DNA from: Thermoanaerobaculia bacterium
GTDB taxonomy: Bacteria; Acidobacteriota; Thermoanaerobaculia; Gp7-AA8
DNA length: 16,767 nucleotides
NCBI GenBank assembly: GCA_017883215.1
Contig: JADGOA010000035.1
Location: 1-16,767, forward strand
Direction of reading: 5' to 3'
The notes under the pieces are model-generated. The model saw nothing but the letters and a program-made list of their open reading frames with translations, was not told where the DNA came from and ran no database searches. Within the stretch, counting starts at the first letter, position 1; every line of letters begins with the position of its first letter. Below are positions 1 to 6,974 of the stretch, piece after piece. Position numbers and translations under genes: made by a program.

Positions 1-150
1 GCCGGCGATCCATGCGCCCAGGATCAGCGCGACGGATTGGACCTGTCGCGCCACGACATACGGGTTGATGAAGATACCCGACCCGATGATGCCGCCCATG
101 ACGATCATCGTCGCGTCGAACGCGCCGAGGCGGCGGGCCAGGGTTGTCAT
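1..150 (-). CDS. APC-family amino acid permease, N-terminal part only
   Basis: The reverse strand reads 50 codons from an ATG at 150 to the window edge, so the C-terminal bulk lies outside. The visible part begins MTTLARRLGAFDATMIVMGG and continues through GSGIF-INP to a second hydrophobic stretch. The glycine-rich IIGSGIF segment in the first membrane helix is the hallmark of amino acid-polyamine-organocation (APC) permeases, where it helps form the substrate site. Such proteins import amino acids or exchange them across the inner membrane; the substrate cannot be told from this fragment. There is no Shine-Dalgarno sequence. A TAAACT hexamer sits 6 nt before the ATG, which suggests a leaderless mRNA. 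Confidence in the family is good, in the specificity nil. Confidence 0.8.
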   Translation of the reverse strand, partial: MTTLARRLGAFDATMIVMGGIIGSGIFINPYVVARQVQSVALILGAWIAG

Positions 151-156
151 GGGCCA

Positions 157-162
157 AGTTTA
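157..162 (-). promoter_or_regulatory. Candidate -10 element of a leaderless permease transcript
   Basis: On the minus strand TAAACT (TANNNT form) lies 6 nt upstream of the permease ATG, and no ribosome binding site is present. If it is a -10 box, transcription would begin at or next to the start codon. No recognisable -35 box is seen. The call rests on the same arrangement recurring at other genes in this window. Confidence 0.35.
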
Positions 163-180
163 GGGCAGGGTCGGGGGGGA

Positions 181-319
181 ATGGGACGAATGGGACGAAT
201 GGGACCTATGAGACCAATGGGACCATTGGGACCCATGCATCTGCTGCGCCTGTCTTCTATCCCATGCGTCAGAGGTGTCCCATGGGTCCCATAGGTCCTA
301 ATGGTCCCATTCGTCCCAC
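181..319. repeat. Inverted array of 9-nt GGGAC repeats (copy 1)
   Basis: Six near-exact 9-nt units of the form ATGGGACNN run from 181 to 234. After a spacer of about 40 nt, complementary units (GTCCCAT/GGTCCCA type) run from about 276 to 318. The two arms can pair into a long imperfect hairpin. The array fills the gap between the 3' end of the thiamine-diphosphate enzyme and the 5' end of the permease, both on the minus strand. A second array of the same kind lies at 9420-9540, so this is a repeat family. The 9-nt period keeps a reading frame open, which gives spurious Met-Gly-Pro/Arg ORFs. Function is unknown. Confidence 0.85.
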
Positions 320-330
320 TCCGCCCGCCC

Positions 331-2127
331 TTACATCGAGATCGAGCCCTTCCGAAACTCAGTGCGGCCGATCCAGGCGTTGATCAGCACCGAGTGCCCG
401 GCCGCCGCGAGCTGCTTCGCTTCTGCGAGGACTCGATCGATGTCGGCCGGATCGCGAAGGAGAAGCCCTCGCGCGCCGAGGGCTTCGGCGGCGCGCTCGT
501 AGGCGGCGCGGCCGAGCGTACAGCCGACGTCGTCGTGAAGGATGTCGACCTGCTCGCGGGCGATCTGACTCCAGCAGCCATCGTTGCCAACGACGGCGAT
601 CACGGGGATGCGATGGCGCGTGAATGTGTCGAACTCCGACAGCGTGAATCCAACCGAGCCATCGCCGTACAGGAGCCACACCTCGGCGGCCGGCCGGCAG
701 AGTTTCGCGGCCAGCGCGAATCCGGCGCCCACTCCGAGCGTGCCGTACGCCCCGGGATCGAGCCACGACAGCGGCGACCGCGGCCGAACGATGTACGACG
801 CGGTGCCGACGAAGTCGCCGCCGTCGGCGACGAGGATGCTGTCGTCGGCGAGGGCTGCCTCGATGCGCCGGCAGAGGTCGAGCGGGTTGATGAACTCCGT
901 CGATGCGGCGGACTGGCCGGCGATCTCGTCGTCGCGCTCCCGATCGGCATCGCGCAGCTTCAGACGCCACTCGCTCCACCGCTCCTCGACTTGTGGCACA
1001 GACACTCTTGTCTGTGCAGGTGCAGACAGGAGTGTCTGCGCCACATCGGCAGCGAAGAATTCTGCGATCCGCCGCAGCGCGTTCGAGGCATCGGCGACCA
1101 CGGCGACATCCGGCCTGCGGTTCTTCCGCACGTCGACCTCGCTGCGGTTGACCGACACGAGGAACACGCCGCGCCCGATGTCCCGCCCATAGTTCAGGCG
1201 GAAATCCGCCGGAACACCGGCCAGGATGACGAAGTCGGCCTGTTTGAGCGCGTTCTTGCGCCCGTGCCGCATCTGCAGGCGGCTCGACGCGCCGAGCAGA
1301 CCGCGCGCCATGCCACTGAGGTAGACCGGCGCGCCGATCGTTTCGATTGCGGTGGCGAGATCGCCGGCGAAGCGCGCATCGACGAGTGCCTGGCTGCCGA
1401 TCACGAGGACCGGCCGCTTCGCCGAGCGGAGCCGCGCGGCGATCGATCGGATCGTTGCCTCGCCGGCCGCCGGAGCATCGGGTGTGCGGACGACCGGCAC
1501 GCTCAGCGACTCGTTGCCGGCGAAGAGACGGTTCACGTGCCGATTCAGGTACCACGTCAGCAGGCGATCGGCCGCCGACCGCTTCCCCGATCCCGGCGAT
1601 CCGCCCTTTGCGAACCACTCGCGGACGAGCGACTCGTCATAGAGCAGGTCGATCGGACACTCGACGAACACCGGCCCGGGCACGCCCTCCTGCGCGGTGA
1701 AGAATGCCTCGTTCACAGCGTCGGGAAGATCGCGGACGCGCTTGACCGACACCGCTGCCTTGACGTGCGGCCGGACGGCCGCGAGCTGGTCGATGTCCTG
1801 GAGCGCGCCGCGCCCCTTGAGCACGCCGGCGGTGGCACCGCCCAGGAGAATGAGCGGCGACTGCGCGAGCTGCGCGTTCTTGATCGCGGTGATCGTGTTC
1901 GTCACGCCCGGACCGGCGGTGACTGCCGCAACTCCGGGAATGCCGGTCAGGCGCGAGACGGCGTCGGCGGCGAAAACTGCGTTCTTCTCGTCCCGCACGT
2001 CGATGACGCGGATGCCCTTGCGTTTGCAGCCGACGAGGATCGGAGAGATATGGCCGCCGCACAACGTGAACAGGAATCGCACGCCATGTGCAACGAGGAC
2101 TTCCGCGATCCAATCGCCGCCGTTCAT
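331..2127 (-). CDS. ThDP-dependent 2-hydroxyacyl-CoA lyase / acetolactate synthase-like enzyme (ILVBL/HACL2 type)
   Basis: A 598-aa thiamine-diphosphate enzyme. Domains in order: Pyr domain (about 1-175) with the ThDP-activating Glu47 in VRDEKNAVFAADA; central domain (about 225-350); PP domain (about 410-598) with the Mg-ThDP motif G488-D489-G490 and Asn515. From memory it follows human ILVBL (HACL2) closely: GGHISP near 24, TAGPGVTNT, QSPLILLGGA, GMARGLLG, DGGDFVGTA, GFALAAKLCRP, and a C-terminus IGRTEFRKGSI against IGRTDFRDGSI. That family cleaves 2-hydroxyacyl-CoAs to formyl-CoA and an aldehyde shorter by one carbon. Plain acetolactate synthase activity is less likely but not excluded. The ATG at 2127 was chosen because family similarity starts there, although the frame is open further upstream. 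No Shine-Dalgarno sequence is present; TACAAT lies 7 nt upstream. Residues 361-379 come from a palindromic insertion. No partner gene adjoins it. Confidence 0.88.
   Translation of the reverse strand: MNGGDWIAEVLVAHGVRFLFTLCGGHISPILVGCKRKGIRVIDVRDEKNAVFAADAVSRLTGIPGVAAVTAGPGVTNTITAIKNAQLAQSPLILLGGATAGVLKGRGALQDIDQLAAVRPHVKAAVSVKRVRDLPDAVNEAFFTAQEGVPGPVFVECPIDLLYDESLVREWFAKGGSPGSGKRSAADRLLTWYLNRHVNRLFAGNESLSVPVVRTPDAPAAGEATIRSIAARLRSAKRPVLVIGSQALVDARFAGDLATAIETIGAPVYLSGMARGLLGASSRLQMRHGRKNALKQADFVILAGVPADFRLNYGRDIGRGVFLVSVNRSEVDVRKNRRPDVAVVADASNALRRIAEFFAADVAQTLLSAPAQTRVSVPQVEERWSEWRLKLRDADRERDDEIAGQSAASTEFINPLDLCRRIEAALADDSILVADGGDFVGTASYIVRPRSPLSWLDPGAYGTLGVGAGFALAAKLCRPAAEVWLLYGDGSVGFTLSEFDTFTRHRIPVIAVVGNDGCWSQIAREQVDILHDDVGCTLGRAAYERAAEALGARGLLLRDPADIDRVLAEAKQLAAAGHSVLINAWIGRTEFRKGSISM
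992..1045. repeat. 54-bp palindromic element inserted in frame within a coding gene
   Basis: The two arms, TGTGGCACAGACACTC... and ...GAGTGTCTGCGCCACA, are almost perfectly complementary around a short AGGT centre. The length of 54 bp is 18 codons, so the frame of the enclosing thiamine-diphosphate enzyme is kept; the element contributes about residues 361-379 (DVAQTLLSAP...). This is the linker between the central and PP domains, where human ILVBL as I recall it has about 16 fewer residues. Its style resembles the palindromes at 3225-3356 and 2247-2342. Confidence 0.8.
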
Positions 2128-2134
2128 GAAGACG

Positions 2135-2140
2135 ATTGTA
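2135..2140 (-). promoter_or_regulatory. Candidate -10 element (TACAAT) of a leaderless transcript
   Basis: TACAAT on the minus strand matches five of six positions of TATAAT. It ends 7 nt before the ATG of the ILVBL-like gene, so transcription would start at the start codon. No ribosome binding site and no clear -35 box are seen. Confidence 0.45.
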
Positions 2141-2246
2141 GTGCGCGACGCTGTCGTGGCCGCTCTGCCATCCGGTTCGCCATCTGGAGCGGGACGAGAA
2201 CGGGGGGTGCGCCAAACTCGACAACTCATGCAAGACGTGGAGCAAC

Positions 2247-2342
2247 CGTAGAGCACGCCTGCGCCGTGCCGACTCCCGGGGGCGGGCGGCCATCAGCTTC
2301 CAGCACCCACGAAGGTTCGGCACGGCGCAGCCGGCCCTACGG
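2247..2342. repeat. Long imperfect palindrome in the divergent intergenic region
   Basis: A perfect 14-bp inverted repeat, CTGCGCCGTGCCGA at 2259-2272 and its complement at 2317-2330, is enclosed by an outer 6-bp pair, CCGTAG at 2247-2252 and CTACGG at 2337-2342. It lies in the 392-bp gap between the divergent ILVBL-like and nitroreductase genes. There is no T-tract, so it is not a typical terminator. It looks like a dispersed palindromic element. Apart from it and the promoter-proximal sequences I see nothing in this gap. Confidence 0.75.
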
Positions 2343-2519
2343 CGATGGTTAAGGCCGCGGCATTCCGTTCGTCTGCCGCCCTCCCTTCAAACAGCCCTCC
2401 CGTGATCGGCCGCACGGCTCTGCGTGTGAATGTCTCGACCACCGTGCGGTTCACCGCAAGTCGGCCGAGAATCATTGGGAACCACGTTGAAGATCCGAGT
2501 TCATGTCGAGGTGATTCGA

Positions 2520-3200
2520 ATGCGAGCAAAGCTGTTGCGATATCCGCCCACGGCGTTCATGTTCCTTCTCTCCCTGACCGTTGCGGCACCGGCTGCGGCG
2601 GCAACGGTCAAACTTCCTGTGCCGTCACTGACGGGCCGTTCATCGGTGGAGGCGTCGCTGCAGGCGCGGCGCTCCATCCGCTCGTTCGAGAGCGTTCCGA
2701 TGTCGTTGGCCGATTTCGGGGAACTGCTCTGGGCGGCGCAGGGCGTGACGACTCCGGAGGGGAAGCGCACAGCTCCGTCCGCCGGAGCCACGTATCCGCT
2801 GGAGGTCTACGCGGTCGCTCTCGACGTGCGGGATCTCGAGCCGGGCGTCTACCACTACCGCCCCAAGACACACGAGATCGAGCGCATGGCTGCCGGGAAC
2901 CGCCGCGCGCAGATAGTCGAGGCGGCGCGCGGACAGCAGTCGATCGCGCAGGCTCCCGTAGTCTTCGTCATCAGCGCTGCGATTGGCCGAACAGCGGCGA
3001 AGTACGGTGCGCGGGCCGAGCGATATGCATGGATCGAAGCGGGTGCGGCCGCCGAGAATCTTGCGCTCGAAGCCGTGGCCCTGAACCTCGGCACCTGCTT
3101 CGTCGGCGCCTTCGATGAAGCCGCCATCCGCGGCGTCGTCGGACTGCCCGCGACGGAATCGCCAATCATCGTGCTGCCGGCCGGCCGTCCCCGGCGTTAG
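2520..3200 (+). CDS. Exported SagB/ThcOx-type nitroreductase-family protein
   Basis: A 226-aa flavin (FMN) oxidoreductase of the nitroreductase superfamily, SagB-like branch. The N-terminus carries a basic start, a hydrophobic stretch (about 11-22) and an Ala-rich cleavage region ending near 28, so it is probably exported. Family features are RRSIRSF at 50-56 (FMN phosphate Arg), the APSAGATYPLEVY segment at 85-97, YHYRP at 111-115, the WIEAGAAAENL helix at 171-182 and LNLGTCFVGAFD near 189-199. SagB enzymes oxidise azolines to azoles in peptide maturation, but stand-alone exported members like this have no assigned substrate, and no peptide-cyclisation partner is nearby. The ATG at 2520 was chosen over upstream in-frame starts because GAGGTGA at 2508-2514 is well placed and the signal peptide begins there. 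It converges with the patatin-like gene. Confidence 0.85.
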   Translation: MRAKLLRYPPTAFMFLLSLTVAAPAAAATVKLPVPSLTGRSSVEASLQARRSIRSFESVPMSLADFGELLWAAQGVTTPEGKRTAPSAGATYPLEVYAVALDVRDLEPGVYHYRPKTHEIERMAAGNRRAQIVEAARGQQSIAQAPVVFVISAAIGRTAAKYGARAERYAWIEAGAAAENLALEAVALNLGTCFVGAFDEAAIRGVVGLPATESPIIVLPAGRPRR

Positions 3201-3224
3201 GCGGAGGCCCGGGGTCGCCGGTGT

Positions 3225-3356
3225 GTGGAGAGCGGACATTCGTGTCCGGCCGCCGGGCTGGGGGGCATCGCCGATTCATCTGCCGTCGGCCACGCTGCTC
3301 GGCAGCCGCCGGACAAGAATGTCCGTCGGCAGCGGACAAGAATGTCCGCTCTCCAC
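3225..3356. repeat. Nested palindromic repeat (GCGGACAAGAATGTCCGC type)
   Basis: A 24-nt outer arm beginning GTGGAGAGCGGACATT at 3225-3248 pairs, with one mismatch, with 3333-3356. Inside lies another copy of the palindromic core CGGACAAGAATGTCCG at about 3309-3324. The element sits between the convergent nitroreductase and patatin-like genes (gap 3201-3466). It has no T-tract but could block read-through from either side. The rest of the gap (3361-3466) shows no clear feature. Confidence 0.82.
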
Positions 3357-3466
3357 GAGGGTCGGCCTTTTGAGACCGCCTCTGCTACGTGTCCCTGCAA
3401 AGTTGTTAGTTCACATTCACGGCGGCGACATGGGCCGCGACTCGCGACGAGCAGACCCGCGCCTGC

Positions 3467-4372
3467 TCAACGCGACGCCAGGCGGCGCGGTTTCCGCCAG
3501 AACGCGGCGCGACGGGCGACGTCGCGCACCGTGACCAGGTGTGCGGAGAAGGCCCTTCCAGTCGCGGCGAGATCCGTCTCCGGATGTCGCTCCCCGAGGA
3601 GGATCTCGCGCGCCCGCAACGCGCCGAGGTCGGCGATCGGGGAGACCTTCGACCAACGCCGCTCCACGAAATTCAGAGGCATCCGGTGGCGCGGCCGGAA
3701 AACGACGACCCGATCGCGGTATTCCGGCGCGATCTCATGCTCGTAATCGTCGGGGTTGCGGTAGAGGCCTCCTTCGCTTTCGCCCTTCGACGCCATCAGC
3801 ACGACGGCATCGCAGCCGCGCGCGAAGAGCTCTTCGTAGGGGATGCTGTTCGTCCAGCCGCCGTCGCCGTATCGCTCGCCCTCGACATCGAGCGGATGCG
3901 TGTAGAACGGCGGAAGGTAGTTGCTCGCCAGCAGCACCCGAAACGGATCGGCGGCCTCGCGCACGTCGAAGATGACCTGCTGCTTGTCGCGGAGGCGGCT
4001 CAGCGCGACGATCAGCGGCAGCGTCGTGGCAGACTTGATCCGCTCGTTTCCGACGTAGCGGTTGAACGCCCGCTCGTGAATCCGCGACCAGGCGAACGGG
4101 GAGTGCTCACGCAGAAGGTTTGTCACGTCGAGCGCCGGCATCCGCACGAAGAAACGCCAGTACGGCCGCAGGCGGTGGAGATTGCCGACGGCCACCGCGG
4201 CCGCATTCCACGCGCCGGCGGAAACGCCGAGGCACGCAGCGGGACGGATGCCGAGGGCGTCGAGGGTCTCGACTACGCCGACCTGGAAGATGGTTCGGGT
4301 CGCTCCTCCGGAGAAGAGATAGCCGATGGTTCGCGACGAGCGAAGCAGGGAGAGAGCGGGAGTTTGCGTCAC
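3467..4372 (-). CDS. Patatin-like phospholipase family protein
   Basis: A 301-aa serine hydrolase of the patatin/RssA type, predicted to release acyl chains from lipids with a Ser-Asp dyad. It shows the oxyanion-hole loop GGATR at 22-26, the nucleophile elbow G49-V-S51-A-G53 and the catalytic D170 in DGGWTNSIP. Patatin cores are usually 250-320 aa, so it looks complete. No signal peptide is evident, so it is probably cytoplasmic or membrane-associated. The start is GTG at 4372: a stop lies four codons upstream and the first internal Met (residue 78) falls after the active site. GATAAT lies 8 nt before the GTG and no ribosome binding site is well spaced, which suggests a leaderless mRNA. It diverges from the HTH gene. 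Confidence 0.9.
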   Translation of the reverse strand: MTQTPALSLLRSSRTIGYLFSGGATRTIFQVGVVETLDALGIRPAACLGVSAGAWNAAAVAVGNLHRLRPYWRFFVRMPALDVTNLLREHSPFAWSRIHERAFNRYVGNERIKSATTLPLIVALSRLRDKQQVIFDVREAADPFRVLLASNYLPPFYTHPLDVEGERYGDGGWTNSIPYEELFARGCDAVVLMASKGESEGGLYRNPDDYEHEIAPEYRDRVVVFRPRHRMPLNFVERRWSKVSPIADLGALRAREILLGERHPETDLAATGRAFSAHLVTVRDVARRAAFWRKPRRLASR

Positions 4373-4380
4373 GTGTAACG

Positions 4381-4410
4381 ATTATCAGCCCTCGCGCCTT
4401 CACCCAGCAA
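4381..4410 (-). promoter_or_regulatory. Candidate promoter of the patatin-like gene
   Basis: On the minus strand TTGCTG (4405-4410), an 18-nt spacer and GATAAT (4381-4386) precede the GTG start by 8 nt. The -10 box matches the consensus at five of six positions, the -35 only at its TTG. The position implies a leaderless transcript. Confidence 0.45.
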
Positions 4411-4490
4411 AGCTCAACCGTTCCTTGCGCGCCAGGAGACCGGCTGAGAAGTCCGCCCGGCTCATCTCGAACGCGGAACCTTCCTTGGGC

Positions 4491-4520
4491 TTGACATCAT
4501 TCAGGATATGCGGTTTTAAT
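4491..4520 (+). promoter_or_regulatory. Sigma70-type promoter for the HTH gene
   Basis: A perfect -35 TTGACA at 4491-4496 and a -10 TTTAAT at 4515-4520 are separated by 18 nt. The region is AT-rich against the surrounding GC-rich DNA. Transcription would start near 4527, giving a leader of about 35 nt before the GTG at 4562. Confidence 0.65.
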
Positions 4521-4561
4521 CTGTACATCCCCCGACAGACGTCTCCGCCCGGTGATGTGCT

Positions 4562-5080
4562 GTGCAATACGACGAAGAAGAGGACGATAGTCTCGTCATC
4601 GTGATTGCCCCGTCCGAGGTTTCGACACGCATTGCGCGATCGGAATGGGAGAGGAGCGTCATCGCATTCCGCTCGCTCGAGGACCTCGACCGCTGGCGTC
4701 GCGCGCAGGCCAGCACGGGGACGAATATCCGGGCCGATGTCATGACCGCGCTCAGCGAGATCGGGTTCGATTTCGAGCGCCTCTCCTCGAAACTGCGCGA
4801 TACCTTCGAAGCCTTTGCGCGCCGGAAGAGCGTGCCGGCCGTCGTCGACGTGGAGAGACTCTGCGCGTCGCGGCGCTCGCTGTACCGCATGTGGAAACGC
4901 GAGCTTCGGGAGGCGCCCAGCCAGTTCTTGCGCCGCGTGAGGGTCGTCCACGCTGAACGCCTCATGAACGACGGCATTTCGGCAAAACAGGCGGCACTGC
5001 GGGCCGGCTTCGGGTCGGTCAACTGCCTTCGCCGGCTTCTGGCGCGGCGCCGTTCGGCACTTTCGCTGAACGCCAGGTGA
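4562..5080 (+). CDS. AraC-type helix-turn-helix protein
   Basis: A 172-aa protein. The C-terminal half (about 95-163) has the pattern of an AraC/XylS DNA-binding domain: LCASRRSLYRMWKREL at 100-115, then FLRRVRVVHAERLM at 122-135, and a second helix-turn-helix ISAKQAALRAGFGSVNCLRRL at 139-159. The second recognition helix departs from the usual FxxxSxFSRxFK form, so binding may be altered. The first 90 residues are acidic and resemble a short receiver-like fold (LVIVIAP; FRSLEDLDRWRRA), but no phosphorylation site is clear. Start is GTG at 4562, with an in-frame stop 9 nt upstream, a GGTGA ribosome binding site at 4551-4555 and a strong promoter. Its targets are unknown; the divergent patatin-like gene and the cytochrome gene downstream are neighbours to consider. 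Confidence 0.78.
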   Translation: MQYDEEEDDSLVIVIAPSEVSTRIARSEWERSVIAFRSLEDLDRWRRAQASTGTNIRADVMTALSEIGFDFERLSSKLRDTFEAFARRKSVPAVVDVERLCASRRSLYRMWKRELREAPSQFLRRVRVVHAERLMNDGISAKQAALRAGFGSVNCLRRLLARRRSALSLNAR

Positions 5081-5275
5081 GCGCTGCCGGAAGGGCGTCG
5101 CGGCTCCGCGATGTCCCTCCGTGGAGCGGCGTAAGTCGGCAATCAGAAGGAACTCGAGCGAGGCAACTGCGAACCGTCACCGGTTGTCCATTCTCGCACT
5201 ACAGGTCCTCGTGATCATGGACACAGGTGTCGGGTTGTCGTTCCTTCGATCATGCGCGTGCAAGGAGGCTGACTG

Positions 5276-5581
5276 ATGAAAAAAACCGTAGTCCTCGTAG
5301 TCCTTTCGATCCTCGTCCTCGCTCTCGCCGGCGTTGCGCGCGCTGAAGACGCCGCCGCCACCTACAAGGCCAAGTGCGCCATGTGCCACGGGGCCACCGG
5401 CGCTGGTGACACCACCATGGGGAAGAACTTCAAACTTCGCCCGCTGGGATCGGCCGACGTCCAGAAGCTCACCGACGCCGAGCTCACCACGCTGCTCAAC
5501 AAGGGCAAAGGGAAGATGCCGGCCTATGAAGGCAAGATCGATATCGCCGGAATGGTGAAGCACATCCGCACCCTGAAATAG
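5276..5581 (+). CDS. Small periplasmic class I cytochrome c
   Basis: A 101-aa mono-haem cytochrome c that carries electrons in the periplasm. Residues 1-23 are a typical signal peptide (Lys-rich start, long Val/Leu stretch, cut after ARA). The mature protein of about 78 aa has the haem-attachment motif C34-A-M-C37-H38 and the distal methionine M81 in KGKMPAYEG, as in the c6/c553-like group. The start has a strong ribosome binding site, AAGGAGG, a few bases upstream. It is transcribed alone and ends at a clear terminator. Its redox partner is not identifiable here. No convincing promoter was seen in the 195 bp upstream. Confidence 0.9.
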   Translation: MKKTVVLVVLSILVLALAGVARAEDAAATYKAKCAMCHGATGAGDTTMGKNFKLRPLGSADVQKLTDAELTTLLNKGKGKMPAYEGKIDIAGMVKHIRTLK

Positions 5582-5606
5582 ACCATCTCTGCCTCGGAAG
5601 AAGACG

Positions 5607-5640
5607 GCCGCACGGCAACCGCCGCTGCGGCTTTTTCTTT
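5607..5640 (+). terminator. Rho-independent terminator of the cytochrome c gene
   Basis: GCCGCA (5607-5612) pairs with TGCGGC (5626-5631), with an inner CGGC/GCCG extension, and is followed directly by TTTTTCTTTT. It lies 26 nt after the cytochrome c stop and ahead of the convergent CBS gene. Confidence 0.85.
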
Positions 5641-5664
5641 TGTGAGCGTTCGAGATCTGACGGT

Positions 5665-6099
5665 TCACACCGCCAGCAGCGGGCGGCGCGTCGAGGCCGA
5701 GACTTTGCGAACGAGCGATCCGATCTCGGCGAGTGGCAGGTGCTCGGCCAGATCGGCCTGCGTGAGCATCCCCACGAGCACGCCATCCTTCACCACCGGG
5801 AGGCGGCGTACTTTGTTCTCCGCCATCAGACTCACGGCTCGCTGAATCGAGTCGTTGTCGTTGACCGTGACTACCGGCGAGGTCATCGCGTCGGCGGCGC
5901 GAGTGGTTTTCAGATCCGGCCTGATGGCCATGGCGCGGCAGACGATGTCGCGGTCGGTGATCACTCCAACCAGTGCCGTGCCGTTGCAGACCGGAATCGC
6001 TCCACAGTCGTGCTCCAGCATCATGCGGGCGACCTCCGGCAGCATCGTTTCGGGTGTGCAGCAAGTCGGAGCCTTGCACATGATTTCCTTGATCAGCAT
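5665..6099 (-). CDS. CBS-domain pair protein, Hrp1-like
   Basis: A 144-aa protein made of two CBS repeats (about 1-60 and 66-122), each with the usual MLEHDCGAIPV...GVITDRD and MAENKVRRLPV...GMLTQAD cores. CBS pairs usually bind adenine nucleotides. From memory it resembles mycobacterial hypoxic response protein 1 (Hrp1, Rv2626c): EHDCGAIPV against EHDIGALPI, KVRRLPV against QVRRVPV, and the tail QADLAEHLPLAEIGSLVRKV against EADIARHLPEHAIVQFVKAI. The ATG at 6099 is fixed by GAGGAGG placed 4-5 nt upstream. It diverges from the phosphoribosyltransferase gene across 190 bp. That gap holds two small inverted repeats (CACACG/CGTGTG at 6194-6208 and GCAC/GTGC near 6176-6187) that could be operators. 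The protein's role is not established. Confidence 0.88.
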   Translation of the reverse strand: MLIKEIMCKAPTCCTPETMLPEVARMMLEHDCGAIPVCNGTALVGVITDRDIVCRAMAIRPDLKTTRAADAMTSPVVTVNDNDSIQRAVSLMAENKVRRLPVVKDGVLVGMLTQADLAEHLPLAEIGSLVRKVSASTRRPLLAV

Positions 6100-6289
6100 T
6101 CGACCTCCTCGCGCGCGAGTGGTGGCGTATCCAAATATGTTCCCGGCGACCAACTCGTGGCAGGGTCGCTCACCGCACTCTGGTGCGCTGTTGCACACGA
6201 GCCGTGTGGGTCGGGAGGCACCGGACCGCGTGATCGAGGCGCTGGATAGGCGTCGTCACCGGCACGAGATTGCTAACGGAGGTCCCATC

Positions 6290-6964
6290 ATGTCGACGCG
6301 CACCAAGAGTTTCCGTGACCGGCGGGAAGCCGCCCGCTGTCTCGCTGCCAAACTGACGAAGTACGCGGGCAGGATCGACGTTGTCGTGGTCGGGCTCCCC
6401 CGAGGAGGTGTGGTCACTGCCTTCGAGATCGCCGACGAGCTGCACCTGCCGCTCGACGTCATCGTGGTCAGGAAGCTCGGCGCTCCAGGCCAGGAGGAAC
6501 TGGCCATGGGCGCCGTTGCGCGCGGCGTCACGATCGTCAATGAGCAGGTCGTCCGGACGATCGGAATATCGAAGGAGACGGTTGAAGCGAGCGCCGAACG
6601 GGAGCGGCGGGAGGTGGCGCGGCGGGAGATCGAGTTCCGCGGCGGCCGCGCTGCACTCGATCTCGCTGGCAAAACGGTTATCGTCGCCGACGACGGGCTG
6701 GCCACAGGGTCGTCGATGCGCGCCGCCGTCGTGGCTCTCCGCAGGCTCGGTCCGGCGAAAATCGTCCTCGCCGTTCCGGTCGCCCCCCTCGACGTCTACA
6801 CGCATTTCAAGAACGAGGTCGACGAGGTCATCTGTCTCTCCATGCCGCAGCCCTTTGGCGCGGTGGCGTTCTGGTATGACCGGTTCGAACCGGTCGCCGA
6901 TCGCGAGGTCATGCGATTGCTCGACAGGGCGGCGCAACGCGAAACGGTGGGCGCAGCCGTCTGA
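6290..6964 (+). CDS. Phosphoribosyltransferase-domain protein
   Basis: A 224-aa protein of the type I phosphoribosyltransferase fold. The PRPP-binding loop is VIVADDGLATGSSM at 130-143, with the acidic pair D134-D135. The N-terminal part holds GLPRGGVVTAFEIADEL (35-51) and RKLGAPGQEELAMGA (61-75), as in the family that makes up the N-terminal half of mycobacterial Rv0571c. The substrate of this group is not known. The ATG has a GGAGGT ribosome binding site at 6278-6283. It is followed after 10 nt by the flavodoxin gene, whose ribosome binding site overlaps this gene's stop codon, so the two are probably one transcript with coupled translation. A dienelactone-hydrolase-like gene lies just beyond, where Rv0571c has the two domains fused. 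Confidence 0.88.
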   Translation: MSTRTKSFRDRREAARCLAAKLTKYAGRIDVVVVGLPRGGVVTAFEIADELHLPLDVIVVRKLGAPGQEELAMGAVARGVTIVNEQVVRTIGISKETVEASAERERREVARREIEFRGGRAALDLAGKTVIVADDGLATGSSMRAAVVALRRLGPAKIVLAVPVAPLDVYTHFKNEVDEVICLSMPQPFGAVAFWYDRFEPVADREVMRLLDRAAQRETVGAAV

Positions 6965-6974
6965 GGAGCGGCCG

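Noticed and set aside
181..319. CRISPR array
   Set aside because: The units are 9 nt with no spacers of constant length and an inverted second arm, and no cas genes are nearby.
37..383. Met-Gly-Pro/Arg and Gly-Thr-Asn repeat peptides at the left end
   Set aside because: They are translations of the 9-nt tandem repeat in different frames; the open frame follows from the period, not from selection.
301..2352. A 683-codon open frame on the + strand opposite the ILVBL-like gene
   Set aside because: It is antisense to a clearly recognisable enzyme, has no family resemblance and is Arg/Asp-rich low-complexity text, as expected from the complement of a GC-rich gene.
2293..2529. A 78-codon minus-strand frame upstream of the nitroreductase gene
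   Set aside because: Its end runs through the palindrome at 2247-2342, it has no clear ribosome binding site and no family match.
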